Positions 1 through 10,780 of a stretch of DNA of 64,000 bases are shown piece by piece. Each line of letters starts with the position of its first letter. The first letter of the stretch is position 1. Source of the stretch: Acanthosepion pharaonis (lineage: Eukaryota; Mollusca; Cephalopoda; Sepiida; Sepiidae); NCBI GenBank assembly GCA_903632075.3, contig CAHIKZ030005439.1, positions 1,517,501 through 1,581,500 on the forward strand, read 5' to 3'. A model generated the notes under the pieces. It had not been told where the DNA came from, made no database searches, and saw nothing but the letters and a program-made list of their open reading frames with translations. The position numbers were made by a program, and so were the translations under genes.

Positions 1-56
1 CCACCACCTGAGGCAAAATACCTGCTGCCTATTAAAGTATTGATGTAAGAACTTAC

Positions 57-234
57 TATAATCGTCTGTATAATCAAAGGTTCTGCTCTTTCTTCGACCA
101 TTACTTTTATACCAAATTCCAAAGATGGAAATCGCCAGAATCGCAGCGACAGGAATTAAAAGCAGATAAAACAGAAAGTTATAGTTTGATATTTTTTCAA
201 GAGTTAACGTCTGGGTTTTTGAATGAAGAGTTAC
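57..234 (-). CDS. Plexin-like receptor, exon 10 (transmembrane segment and start of cytoplasmic tail)
   Basis: Encodes residues 363-421 plus the first base of the next codon. The acceptor follows TTTTTTTTTCAG and the donor is GTAAGT at 51-56. It starts with the last beta strand of the final IPT repeat, then a roughly 22-residue hydrophobic helix (FLFYLLLIPVAAILA and on) after SNYN. A basic stop-transfer stretch (KSNGRRKSR) follows, then an acidic, Tyr-containing run (FDYTDDY). The topology is single-pass type I. Plexins normally continue into a juxtamembrane coiled coil and a split GAP domain. The first 18 cytoplasmic residues here do not show that pattern, so the tail type is open. The remaining exons lie outside the window. 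Confidence 0.85.
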
Positions 235-514
235 CTGAAAAAAAAATAAGCAAATATTAAGACTCAGATCAATTATAACAAAATTAAATATTGGAGAGGA
301 AAGAAACTGAACACAAGGTTGCTTTAGGGGTACTGCTGTATTGTGTTGTTCTACGACACAGGATCAGTTGTCAACGTTTTAGCACTAGCCTGGACTGAAA
401 AAACACTGGATCCAAGTCTCGACAAATTCAGGTTCATCCGAACGACTTAAACATCCTATCAGCGACACCACAGGCATTTTTGTCCTACACCATATGATGC
501 TACAAAATCAACAT

Positions 515-515
<1 letters not shown>

Positions 516-562
<47 letters not shown>
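516..562. repeat. (CT)n microsatellite
   Basis: Uninterrupted CT dinucleotide run of about 47 bp. The Arg-Glu repeat ORF read from the other strand is a by-product of it. Confidence 0.97.
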
Positions 563-565
<3 letters not shown>

Positions 566-721
566 AAAAACCGCATCACTTGAACACTTCCAATAGTAGC
601 AATAACTGAAATGGGTAGAACGTATAACTAAATGGAAAAATAATAATATAATTTTAATGTTAACTTTGCCCACTAACAGAAACTTCGTAAAAAAAGTTTT
701 TCCCAAATTCAAGTTACTAGT

Positions 722-1085
722 TTTAACCCGTGAAAATTTCCATTTTTCCTATTTGCATTTTCTGATGAAGTTAATGATTGCATAAGGTCATTACAATAAA
801 ACATCCATAGAAATTTCCCTATCACATCATCAAATATTTGAGCTTAACAACTTTAACAAAATATTGCGATAACAATCATAAATATGAATGCTGGTCGTTA
901 TTTTAAAAATTGGTTACAAATGAAAAGATTTTAAATAGACAACTTTTTCTATATCACTGAAACAATCGTTAAACACTTCTATCTCCCCTTCTTTCTGTCA
1001 TTTCCTCACTGAAACCAAGTAGTGTCATTTTCCCTTTTCCACGCGATCAAAACAGAATAGTCCTTTATTTATTGGTTATTGGCAG
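722..1085 (+). repeat. Dispersed repeat, copy 1 (second copy at 63240-63605)
   Basis: About 350 bp matching 63240-63605 in the same orientation. Shared blocks include TTTGAGCTTAACAACTTTAA, ATAACAATCATAAATATGAA and TTTATTTAT..GGTTATTG.CA near the right end. No terminal repeats or coding sequence were seen. It is either an unclassified interspersed repeat or part of a larger element cut by later insertions. Confidence 0.75.
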
Positions 1086-1133
1086 GGCGCGTAACGGTCG
1101 TGCGAACTAACGAGGGGTGGGCAGACACATTTA

Positions 1134-1154
1134 TCTCTATCTATAAAAGGCAGG

Positions 1155-1224
<70 letters not shown>

Positions 1225-1352
1225 CGAATGCACGGCCGCAATTTTCGACGGATTTTGCACCAAAATTTACATGCACATGCTCCAAGTTAGTGGAAAGGCC
1301 ATGACCGACTTCCCAACTCCCATCGATAGTGGAAATAATCGATTTTTCATGC
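1134..1352 (+). mobile_element. Truncated non-autonomous Helitron 5' part with (GT)n
   Basis: Starts TCTCTATCTATAAAAGGCAG, followed by a (GT)n tract at about 1158-1223. It then carries the same post-repeat block as the 6199 element (GACGAATGCACGGCCGCAAT and the following ~100 bp to ATCGATAGTGG). The right part and the CTAG end are missing. The 95-codon ORF across this stretch is driven by the dinucleotide run and is not a gene. Confidence 0.7.
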
Positions 1353-1793
1353 TAGTAATAGAATAAAATAACTCAAGAAATTCAGTAAACATTTAAAGGG
1401 CGACAATTTATAGTTATCTTACGTTCATTATTGCGATTAGTAAAATCATTGATATTTACTAAGAATTTATACAGTGGATTTATTGCTTGTATTTAATAAT
1501 TTAATGATATCTGATTCAATATGTCTAACAATATGATTAGTCTTTCTTCTCCCACACCAAGCTGCAGTAAGAAGAGGAAAAATCCATGAGTTTAAAAGAG
1601 CTTGACAAGTCTTTTCGCGAGCAAAAAGTAAAATCTACATCTAAAGATAATGAACCCAGAGACTGAGAAGTGTTTGAATAAGACAAAAGGTTAACATTAT
1701 TTTGTTTAGAATTTTAAAGAATTAATTGATGAAAGAGACAACGTTTCAGTGTTTATTTATGAAATACAATGTTCGCTCCTGAATCACCTATTA

Positions 1794-1980
1794 CAGTGTA
1801 ACCCGGATATAAGAGAGTTGTCGAGACAGGTGAAGAAATTTCTTATATCCGGGTTTCTCTTATATCCGGGTTTCGTCTATTTTATATACATTAACACAGG
1901 CTCTAATTTGGGACCAGAGAAAATCTTTCTTATATCCGGGTTTCTCTTATATCCGGGTCTCTTATATCCGGGTTACACTG
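1794..1980. mobile_element. Pogo/Tigger-like MITE, 187 bp, TA target duplication
   Basis: Begins CAGTGTAACCCGGATATAAG and ends with its reverse complement, CTTATATCCGGGTTACACTG. Both sides are flanked by TA (1792-1793 and 1981-1982). Extra copies of the TATATCCGGGT motif lie inside. CAGTG-type ends with a TA duplication are typical of the pogo/Tigger branch of Tc1/mariner elements. There is no coding capacity, so it would depend on a transposase elsewhere. Confidence 0.85.
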
Positions 1981-2384
1981 TAATTTAAAGTGCTTCTGGA
2001 TGAGCAAAGTCATTTTTGTAGTAATGACGTTGTCTGTTGAAGATACACTTATTTGATATATATTGTAATCATTTTCTGTGGAATGTGCATTTTTTGTTGC
2101 GTGGTGTGTAACCTCAGTCGTACAGTGGTGGTTAAGTGACTAGATTCCATGATATATATATAGTCGTACACTAAGGAACTGTCTTTTCTATTGCAATTTT
2201 ATCTTTTTCTATTGCAATTTTATCTTTTTTATCTTCCAAAAGAGGCTCCTACAGAGAATTTTATGAAATGACAACTGTACGTTCTTATTGGTTTAAAAAC
2301 ACTGTCTAAATTTGTATGATTAGCCAGAACATTTTGAATCTTGTTTGAATTTTTTTTAGATGAGAACCTTACAGAGCTTCTATA

Positions 2385-2735
2385 AATTATTTACACTATC
2401 TATATTCGGACTATTGTCCTAATCTTCGGTTTTATCATATTTCGGCCGTTGTACCCTCCGGCCTTCATCAGGTGTATATCGATCCGGGTAACCTTCAGGG
2501 AATTCCAAACTGAACCCTTTATTTAATCTACGGGGATATACTGTTCTCGTTCCTCTGTTTATGTCTAGAAATATCGTCTAGTTCTTATTTTTATTGTGTA
2601 CTGTTCAGTTATTTCTCAGTTTCCACTCAGTGCAACTACACACCGCCTAACTAAGCTCACAACCACTATATCACCAAATTCACGGTGTCACCAAATTCAC
2701 TAACGCTTTTGTCCACTAGCCCATTGTCCCGTACT
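2385..2735 (-). mobile_element. SINE family 1, near full-length copy
   Basis: On the minus strand it reads from a tRNA-like head (GGGCTAGTGGACAAAAGCG near 2720) through an internal region to a tail with CCTGATGAAGGCCGGAGGGT and a TGTAAATAAT-like end near 2390. The same head-body-tail recurs at 10335-10645 (+), and parts recur at 57835-58110, 61976-62180 and 62205-62320. A tRNA-derived SINE is the best reading. Confidence 0.7.
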
Positions 2736-2933
2736 ACAATTTGCTGGAGTAAGCTTGAAGGCTTAAACATAAACTTCACTGCTGGTTGGTTGTCATGTTT
2801 TGATTGCTGCCATTCCTGCTGCGGTTCAAGACTTCTTGCCATTTGTCTTTCTTTATTATAGATTCCCATATTCTATTTATTTCTTGGCTGGGCCTACTAA
2901 AGAGTTATTACAGCTGTAAATTACATTTTGAAT

Positions 2934-3461
2934 GGTTAATTTGCAGTGTAACACCCGCGCTCAGTTTGCATTAAAAATTTCAAGAATACTAACATTTATG
3001 TGCAATTGTACATGCTTCATTCGAATCGAGCTTGAAAAAATTTGATAAAATCCACCGTTTTCGAGTTATCGACAGTGAAAGTTCGGATTCATTCGCGTTG
3101 TGGGCAGCCATTACTGGCGTTGTTTGCATACATTCGCTGCAGAATAGCTATCAGTGTAGGTATCATTGCGCAAACTGAGCGTGTCTATGTAAATAGTTCT
3201 CGTGCGCAGTAATTGAGACAAATTTAGACAAGAAAGATCCGCTCCGCGATTAGATTTCCGTAGCGAATGTATGCAAACAACGACAGTAATGGCTGCCGCC
3301 ACGACGCAAATGAATCCAAACTCTCACTGTCGATAATTCCAAAACGGTGGATTTTGACAAATTTATCATGCTAGATTCTAATGGAGCATGTACACATAAA
3401 TGTAAGTATTCTGGAAATTTTTAATGCGAACTGAGTGCGAGTGTTACACTACAAATTAACC
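2934..3461. mobile_element. Palindromic MITE (528 bp) with 7-bp target duplication
   Basis: The termini GGTTAATTTGCAGTGTAACA and TGTTACACTACAAATTAACC are inverted with one mismatch. Long arms stay complementary inward, including GTTGTTTGCATACATTCGC facing GCGAATGTATGCAAACAAC. TTTGAAT flanks both sides (2927-2933 and 3462-3468). A second, longer member lies at 38900-39731. The superfamily is uncertain; a 7-8 bp duplication would fit hAT-like or related elements. Confidence 0.85.
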
Positions 3462-3462
3462 T

Positions 3463-3468
<6 letters not shown>

Positions 3469-3514
<46 letters not shown>

Positions 3515-3542
3515 TTAAAGTGCGACATTTTATTAAAAAAAA

Positions 3543-3611
<69 letters not shown>
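3469..3611. repeat. Two (AT)n microsatellites
   Basis: Runs at about 3469-3511 and 3546-3611, separated by about 35 bp. The first abuts the palindromic MITE. The Tyr-Ile repeat ORF on the minus strand is an artefact of these runs. Confidence 0.95.
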
Positions 3612-4049
3612 TATTTTTTTCTCAGTTGTTATTTGGGCGTAAATGCTTGTTATCAGTTTATCATTAAACAAGATCGCCATTGCGGGCACCAAGTGAGTAT
3701 CGAATTCACTACAAATTATTAGTTTAGGATACTAGCTTTTCAAAATTACACTATTTTGTTGCATAGCAACTAGGTCTGATGTAGTTTCTTGATCATTTGA
3801 AATGAGATAATTTGGTAAAATTACTGCATTTCTTAGAATTCTGTGTTTGTTCTGCTCTTAGATTCATTGATCTTTTTTTCTTTATTTTTTCAATGTATGT
3901 TTTATTATTCTATGTGTATCAATAGAAATTAATTGACATATAAGTAAAACCAATGAAATTAAATCTCATTAATTCTGTAAGTGAAATATTAACAAAGTTT
4001 TATTGTCAAGAGGAAATTATTATTAAGAGGAAATTATAATTTTTCAACC

Positions 4050-4684
4050 TATTTTCGAAATTTCGGTTAAAAAATTTGTCTTTCTTGCGTTAGGGGGGGG
4101 GACTAAAGATTAGTATAGGAAATTTTAGCGTCATTTTTTGCAATGAAAAACACATTGATTTGGAAATTCTTGCAGAAATCAAATAATTATCTATAAGTAA
4201 TCAACTATCTCCGTGTTAAAAATACATTTCTGCGATAATTTAAACTAAATGCAAGTAATATTTCTTTCAAATCAGATTAATTAAACTTTAAATTTGCTAA
4301 TATTCCTCAAATAAAGCTTCAAAAAAGCATATTTTATTTTTGAAAGATTTTTTTTAATAAAGAGAATTATTTTGTAATGAAAGATGACTAAAAAATGGCA
4401 CTAAAATCAGCAATTTCAGTAATCTTAAAACGAAAATTCCTTCTAATCAATTTAAAATCGTCTTGAAATGCAGCAAAGTATTTTGCTTATTGAAAATATT
4501 AAATTTAATCTATTAGCTTGAAACTAAAACTAAAATAAAAGCTTCAAAAGATATTTTTCATTTCTTTTAATTCATTTTAAACCTTTCTGTGGAAGTCCCT
4601 ACATTTAGGCAACTGTTTTATAAAAAGTAATTTGATAATAAGCATTATTTGCATTTTGCTAAAACCCACTGGATGAACAAGTTC

Positions 4685-4753
<69 letters not shown>

Positions 4754-5830
4754 ACGTTAGTTAGTTTGTTTTGTAAGCAGTGGTGGACTGGGTCTAAAAT
4801 ATTAATTGCCGCAATATGCTATCATTTAATTTTCATAACAAATAAATAAAACTAGCATCCTCCCACCCCCATTTCATTTATAAACACAAAATTACATTTC
4901 TTAATTACTGTGGATCTTCTGATTAGTCAAAATGATACAGTTTACAACGCGCTAAAAAAAAGATCTATCTCATAAGGAGACTTAGGAAACCTGATGCAGC
5001 TTTTAACTAATTTTTAATATTTTAAAAAATTAAATATAAAAATATATTATAATTAAGAAATAATAAATAGATGTATTAAAAATTCATTTTTCATCGAAAA
5101 ATTTTTTGTTTTCAGAAAATATTGTCCATATTCATAAAAACAACTAAAAGCAAATAAAAGCATTTGAAATTAAATAATATCTTTGTTTTATTGAGTTTTG
5201 TATGTTACAATTCACAGCTGATTTTCAGGTAAGGGGGTGTCCAATTAAAAACAAAAAAAAACATGATTTGCATTCCTCAAAGCCTTGTATTTCTATTGTA
5301 ATCATTAAACTAGACTCGATCGAATTTCTAGCGTTTTCATAAAATTAGTTAGTGTGGGGGGGTAATAAATATAAAAAAATATTTTTCTGCCATGACTTTA
5401 ATAAAAAAAAATATTTATAATAATTTCGATCATCTGTGAATAGTTTCTGAAAGTTTCATTAACATCCGACAATTATTTATATTTTTGCAAAATTTTCCAA
5501 ATTAATGTGTCATACCAAAAAAAAAACGTGCTAAAAATTGTCTGTTATTTACTAGTTCCAGTGATACAAAGTGAAACAAGGTTTTTTTAATCAAAATTTA
5601 GAATGTTCTAAATGAAGGAAAAATTTTTAAAAATAATTTAACAAAACTTTGGTCTTTCCTCTTAATAATAACATAAGCATTTAGACGATAAAATTTTGTT
5701 TTCGGCAAGGTTGACGTCTTTTTCATCAAGCTATGCTCTTTTTTTAGCGATTTCGTGAGGGTACCTACACTAAGTGATATTTGTTTCTTTCTTTATTGCA
5801 TTTTTAGTTTGTATTTCTCTTTTTAAAAAC
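4050..5830 (+). repeat. AT-rich dispersed repeat, longest copy, with internal (TA)n
   Basis: Diverged inverted-orientation copies lie at 33300-34060 and 35745-35935. Shared blocks include AATATTCCTCAAATAAAG, TTTAATAAAGAGAATTAT and TTAAATTTAATCTATTAGCT. A (TA)n run at 4689-4750 interrupts it. No ORF or clear terminal repeats were seen, so its class is unknown. Confidence 0.6.
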
Positions 5831-6198
5831 AATTATATTTTACTAAGTTAGAATACAAAAATCAGAAATGAAGTTGAAGATTTATTTATCTAATTATCAT
5901 TTTTAAGAGTCCTTCAGCGATTCACTAGCCCCTTCTTGACTATCCGTGCTCCTGGACTTGTGTAACGGCTGAACCAAGACTACTGCTTGATATCCTTTGA
6001 ACAGTAACGACCATCTGAAATCTTGAATTGTAATTTTATCTTTAAATCCATACACTCTTGATGAAAATATGAAATTTCTTTAATGATGGCCGACACATCT
6101 GCCTATATCTTACGTCTTTCCAACCACCTTCCTTCGGCTTCGTTCTTTTTCATGCAGTGTGTATTTCTGCTCTTTTCTCTTTAGCTTTCCTTTTCTTA

Positions 6199-6219
6199 TC
6201 TTTATATATAAAAGGCAGG

Positions 6220-6297
<78 letters not shown>

Positions 6298-7014
6298 CGA
6301 ATGCACGGCCGCAATTTTCGACGGATTTGCACCAAAATTTACATGCACATTCTCCAAGTTAGCGGGAAAGCCAAGACTGACTTTGCATTTCCCAACTCCC
6401 ATCGATAGTGGAAATAATCGATTTTTTTTATGCTTCTACGACAGTTTTCATGTAGTTTGCGGCCATTTTCTACTGGCCAGAGTGAGAGCCACTAATAGGC
6501 AGGAAGATTCTATTAGCCAGCGTGAGAGCCAACAGCTGACTGACACGAATGTTAGCTAGCATGCTAGCATGCAAAAAAATCGATATCTGCATTCGTCACA
6601 AGTGGGAAAAATTTAAATCTGCATGGCACTTTACTCCAATTGGCTCATTCGCTTGCTTAAACTCAACGTTGATTCTGATTCCGCAGAACTGGGTTGGGCG
6701 TGAAAAAGTATTTGTTGTTAACATTCTTTTTTCATTCAGTTTTTCCAGTTACGAGTCCTTTTTTAAAGCTGATCGTTTTGTGTTCAGTTTGTTTAGTTCT
6801 TTTTTCATAACAGATTTTAATGTTTAGTATAGAGTTTAGAAAAAATTCGCAATGTGAGATAGGCAAGAAGTAAGGCATGTAGCAACATCAGCACGGCAAA
6901 GAGCACTCCTTTAAAGGCAAGGAAGGGCAAAAATATTTTAAGTCAAGTGATAGCGATTACTGTATGAGTCGTACGATTTTTGAATCAAGCACGGGCAACG
7001 CCGGGCCATGCTAG
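6199..7014 (+). mobile_element. Non-autonomous Helitron, 816 bp, apparently complete
   Basis: Starts TCTTTATATATAAAAGGCAG and ends CATGCTAG, preceded by A (6198) and followed by T (7015), as expected for Helitron insertion between A and T. A GC-rich imperfect hairpin (ACGGGCAACGCCGGGC) sits just before the CTAG end. A (GT)n tract (about 6222-6295) lies at the same internal place as in the 1134 copy. No Rep/helicase coding sequence was seen. Helitron features are known (5' TC, 3' hairpin and CTRR); the assignment here is from those ends. Confidence 0.8.
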
Positions 7015-7205
7015 TGGTTCCTTTTTATTAATTCATGGTGACGAATGAAGTAATAAAAAAGAATAAGGAAGAAAAGAACCAGAATTGAGATGTACGGGAG
7101 TGGTAACCACAGCGGCGCAAAATTTGCTAACTGAATAAGACCATGATGATTTTATTACTAAAATAACTGTCTTTTTGTTTATTTATTGCATTTTATTCGA
7201 TATAG

Positions 7206-7612
7206 GGAGCTCACTTCATCAGGGACCTACTTTCCATCGGGCAAGCTGACAACTTGGCTACTTTGCAACTATTTGTAAGTAATTGAAAAAAGTTAATGTT
7301 CCAGAAAACATTACTTGTCATAACCATAAAATACACGGTGCGCCATTTTAATGGCCTTACATGGAAGACGATATAACGTAATGTTACACGGCATGCGCAA
7401 ATTTTTTAATTTCACTTTTCTCTATTAGATATATGGAAAGCATTAATGGCAGATTCCAACCTGACATTAAACGACACGCCGTATTCGTATCATCCAACCA
7501 CCAACCAAAGCGACTCGGAGATAGAGAGCTTTTTGAAAGTAGCCAGATAATCAGGAGAAAAGATAGAAGGATCTATACGGACTACTCAGAAGTAGCCACG
7601 TGGAGGTCGTGA
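7206..7612 (+). CDS. Possible two-exon plus-strand ORF of unknown nature
   Basis: A 69-nt open segment (7206-7274) has a plausible acceptor (CGATATAG) and a perfect donor (GTAAGT at 7275-7280). A second segment from 7429 has acceptor TCTATTAG and runs to TGA at 7610-7612. Joining them keeps frame and gives about 83 residues, ending EVATWRS. The second part alone starts at ATG 7433 (59 codons, many basic residues). I recognise no family. It lies inside intron 9 on the opposite strand and may be a transposon relic or chance. Confidence 0.25.
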
Positions 7613-7989
7613 GTAATGAAAGGTTAGTAGACTATATTATACCGCTTCTTCCCGAACAGTTTCAGGATCAATACCACTGCATACATGGAGGTACTGAACC
7701 CGGGGGTCAACACCTTGACAGAGAAATTGGATAGACGTGATTCGGTACGAATCTGCTGCCTCCCACATGCTTCACGTGATCTAAGAGTGACTCGCTGATA
7801 GTTTCCACGGTTATTGTCAACAAGGAAGAGTAAGCAACAGCGTCAGAGTACTAAGGACTTCTTGAAAACCATCATCGTATTGTTTTTAAATATGCTGATT
7901 TTTTTCAACTGAATATTTATTTTTAATAAATTCATCCCAATCAAGGTGATAGCGCCACTAAGACGCAAGGGTTCAAATGAAAGAGAATG

Positions 7990-8285
7990 AAGAGACCGAA
8001 AATCCAATCCTAAACTAAAAACAAGGGATAAACCTCTATGCTTATTCAAAAGATAGTGGAGGAGTGTGAACTGGACGATAGGCGAACCTATCTACTCCTA
8101 TTGAGGGAGAAAAAAGTAAAAAAATTCAAAGTTTATGTGGAGATGTTAAAAATATAGGATTGGATTTGGATTTAGAAGGAACCGGAAACCTAATCCTAAA
8201 CGAGAAACAAGAGATAAACCTCTACGTCTGTTCAAAAGACTGAGGAGGAGTATGAATCGGACGATAGGTGAATGTATCTCTTATA
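7990..8285 (+). repeat. Tandemly duplicated SINE-like block
   Basis: Two diverged units (about 7995-8095 and 8178-8285) share CCTAAAC, AACAAG.GATAAACCTCTA and GAGTATGAATCGGACGATAG-like sequence. A third copy lies at 51230-51325. No coding sequence was seen. Confidence 0.65.
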
Positions 8286-8689
8286 TTTGATTATGATAAT
8301 TTCTTCTCAGTTACCTGACGTATTCTATATATTAACTTGTGTACGCAGTTATTGTTTTGCTTTAGTCTTATTTTGTCTTGCGCGTATAAATCTTATATGA
8401 TTTTAAATGACCGGACCGTCCAAAAAACTTGAACCTGATTCTTTAGGCTTAAGCATAGAATTTAGTATAGAAATGATTATAGAAATGAATATTTAAACAG
8501 AAAACACGTTTTTAAACTCTTCGTGTACACTGTGATCATCCTATATTTGAATATGACACGCGTCCTGGGTAAGACGATAAACTACATCCAACAACAAGGC
8601 CTCTGGTCAGGAGGAATTGAGCAGCGTGGAACAACCTCTTAATTGCTGGTGTTCCCAGCTACACCTGGATCCTGGGTGGTAGTACCTGT

Positions 8690-9115
8690 TAGGGTCCCAA
8701 CTATGGGCAAATAGTAACCCCCCCCCAACTGGGTTCAAAACACTTTGAAAGTGTAAAAATAGGTTTTAATACCAGCAATACTTTTTTGTTAAAAATTATT
8801 ACCAGCCATACATTATTACTAGCAATACATTTTTGAAAAAATATTGCTAGCAATACATTTGGGGGATTACGAGCATTACATTTGAAAAAAAAATATTACC
8901 AGCAATATATTTTGGAAAAAGAGCATCTGTTAGGATCCAAGTTATGGGCAAATAGTTAACCCCCAAACTGGGGTCAAAACACTATGAAAGAGTAAAAATA
9001 GGTTTTAATACCAGCAATACATTTTTGAAGGAAAAAATATTACCAGCAATAGATTTTTTGAAAAAAATATATTAGCATCAATACATTTTTGAAAAAATTA
9101 TTACCTGCAATAAAA
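8690..9115. repeat. About 240-bp tandem duplication with ACCAGCAATA motifs
   Basis: The block beginning GTTAGGGTCCCAACTATGGG (about 8689) is repeated from about 8928 (GTTAGGATCCAAGTTATGGG). Both contain AGGTTTTAATACCAGCAATA. Short sub-repeats of the TACCAGCAATACATTTTTG type fill the space between. Confidence 0.8.
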
Positions 9116-9360
9116 GTCACGTCGGCATTAAATAACCCACTGAGGTTTTGATATGCCGTAAAACAAAACAAACCAAACCAAACCATGAATATGACAATTA
9201 CGTGATTAAGAGAAAATTGTTTTACAAAAGTCAAGATGATCAGTGAACGTATCAAATACAATTCATTTTTATACAAATGAGCAACTCTGTTCATATACGT
9301 GCAAAAGTAATCATTAAATTATGCAAATAACTACCCAGAAATTAAAAAAAAAATACTTAC

Positions 9361-9498
9361 ATTGACAGAACCTTCGAAATTTTCCGTTTGGATTTTACAT
9401 GTAATCAAGTCATTTTTTAAAATTTCTATCGTACAATTCTCCGTCCCAGCAATAATTTTGTATTCTTCTTTCTCAGCAGCATTGTTGAGACGTTTTCC
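9361..9498 (-). CDS. Plexin-like receptor, exon 9 (second half of last IPT repeat)
   Basis: 138 nt, phase 0-0, residues 317-362, donor GTAAGT at 9355-9360, acceptor TTTATAG. It opens with GKRLNNAAEKEEYK, which lines up with the plexin IPT strand pattern G-x-x-L-(n)-EEY. It continues with GTENCTIEILKNDLITCKI, giving the conserved Cys pair of a plexin/MET IPT repeat. The sequon NCT is present. The repeat completes the half begun in exon 8, so the repeat is split by an intron. Confidence 0.88.
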
Positions 9499-9644
9499 CT
9501 ATAAAAAAAAAGAAATGAAATAAACTTGCATGATTTGTATGGATAAAATTGAATCAATAATTAGCGAATTAGGTGATATACATTTTCGTGAGTAATCAAA
9601 CATTGAAGAATTAATGATTATTAAAAAGACAGAACTTCTTTCGC

Positions 9645-9985
9645 AAGGGCGGGATGTGGCAAACCTCTCACCACCCGATCGCTACTTCCATGGAAAGTGT
9701 TTAGACGATCCTTCACGGCAAGGATCCGCCATGCAATTTACATTGTAGCAAATCACCCACACTCCCTCTGGTGAGAAGTAAGTTCCACTCGAACTGATTC
9801 TTCCCACGAACCGTTGTTCTGTGGAACTGATTCCCAAGAGAATGTCTCCCCGATCACTACAATTTAATCTGTTCAAGTCTAAGGTTAATCGTTATCTTCC
9901 TCTTCTATCCATATAAACTGCCTCTTAATGTAACCCTCTACCTCGGGTGGCACCCGGGATTGTACAAGGTGACCATCACTGTATA
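9645..9985 (+). pseudogene. Jockey-type LINE, 3' end of reverse-transcriptase ORF (family B)
   Basis: Degenerate plus-strand relic matching the C-terminal end of the LINE at 20576-22750. Shared nucleotide blocks include ACATTGTAGCAAATCACCCA against its counterpart near 20770, TCTTCCCACGAACC, CCGATCACTACAATCT-like sequence and TCCATATAAACT. Frameshifts and stops show it is dead. It sits just upstream (in plus-strand terms) of a SINE. Confidence 0.75.
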
Positions 9986-10334
9986 ATAATACAAAAAACA
10001 ATCGCGCATTTATCGAATGTGGTTTATTCATGAAGCAAGATCCTGTGGGTATCTATAAATATTTCTGGGAAACCACATTTATATTAATAAAAATATTATC
10101 GGGTTGAAGCAAAAAATTACTTCGTTTACGTTTCGGGTACGAAAATACAAATTAGAAGGTCAACACTGAAAATGTATTTTCTTTGCTTTACTGTAACGGC
10201 CTTCGTGGCTGAAATGGTAACGGCACGCCTAATTAAATGGTGGCTTTCCAGAAAGAAAAAATGAATGTAGGTTTAACTTCTGCTAAGAGGCGCATCTTGA
10301 GTGAAACTTCTATCGGTAAATTTATTAAACTCCG

Positions 10335-10645
10335 TGGAACAATAGCCTTCTGGATTGAAGCGTTAGTTTGTGAATTTGGTAACATAGCAATTGGGAGTTC
10401 AATCCTTGAGCCAGGCAGTGTGTACTTGTACTCAGCGAAGACAAGGCGAGCAATAACTGAGCAGTACCAAAACAAGAGAAGATATCCCTTGACTTGAGCA
10501 AGAGAACGAGAACAGTTTCGTTCGAAATCCCCTGTAGGATTGACATACACCTGATGAGGGTCGGAGACACAACGACAGAAACGCTATGATAACAACAACA
10601 AAGATGAGGACAATAAATCGCGTATAAATAATGTAAATAATGATA
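10335..10645 (+). mobile_element. SINE family 1, plus-strand copy
   Basis: Shares the internal body with 2385-2735 (GAAGCGTTAG, GTGAATTTGGT, AATAACTGAGCAGTAC) and the tail CACCTGATGAGGGTCGGAG..AACAACAACAAAGATGAGGA ending near TGTAAATAATG. The preceding sequence from about 10193 (GGCCTTCGTGGCTGAAATGG) may be a separate tRNA-like head. Confidence 0.7.
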
Positions 10646-10668
10646 AGTCCTCATCCTAGAAATTCAGG

Positions 10669-10780
10669 GCTTACGACCACATCACGTTGAAACACCGGCT
10701 TCCGTACGATAGGCGAAGTTAAGTAACGTCGTGCCCGGTTAGTACCTAGATGGCATTGGAATACCAGGTTCTGCATGCTT
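10669..10780 (+). pseudogene. 5S rRNA-derived sequence (pseudogene or SINE3-type head)
   Basis: Matches the recognisable 5S rRNA plan: ACGACCACATCACGTTGAA near the 5' end, GAAGTTAAGTAACGTCGTGC (box A region) and CCCGGTTAGTACCTAGATGG. GAATACCAGGTTCTGCATGC forms the 3' side. It is about 112 bp, against the usual about 120. The shortfall includes a roughly 9-nt loss where GTGACCGCC is expected after GATGG. A SINE-like sequence follows at once, so a 5S-tRNA chimeric SINE is possible. It is probably not a working 5S gene. Confidence 0.8.

Larger units (their letters stand above)
235..9360 (-). other. Intron 9 of the plexin-like gene (9.1 kb)
   Basis: Intron between exons 9 and 10, GT..AG, phase 0. 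It is filled with repeats listed separately: microsatellites, two Helitron-type sequences, a pogo-like MITE, a palindromic MITE, a SINE, an AT-rich dispersed repeat and tandem duplications. Apart from the weak plus-strand spliced ORF at 7206-7612, I see nothing coding. The stretches 235-515, 563-721, 1353-1793, 3612-4050 and 5840-6198 hold nothing I recognise. Confidence 0.8.

Noticed and set aside
1079..1366. ORFs across (GT)n at 1079-1366 and 6150-6560
   Set aside because: They exist because dinucleotide runs lack stops; the rest of each frame is Helitron sequence.
7843..8049. 68-codon minus-strand ORF
   Set aside because: It covers a tandemly duplicated repeat and has no recognisable features.
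10669..10780. Functional 5S rRNA gene
   Set aside because: Internal deletion of about 9 nt and changes in conserved positions, with a SINE following directly.
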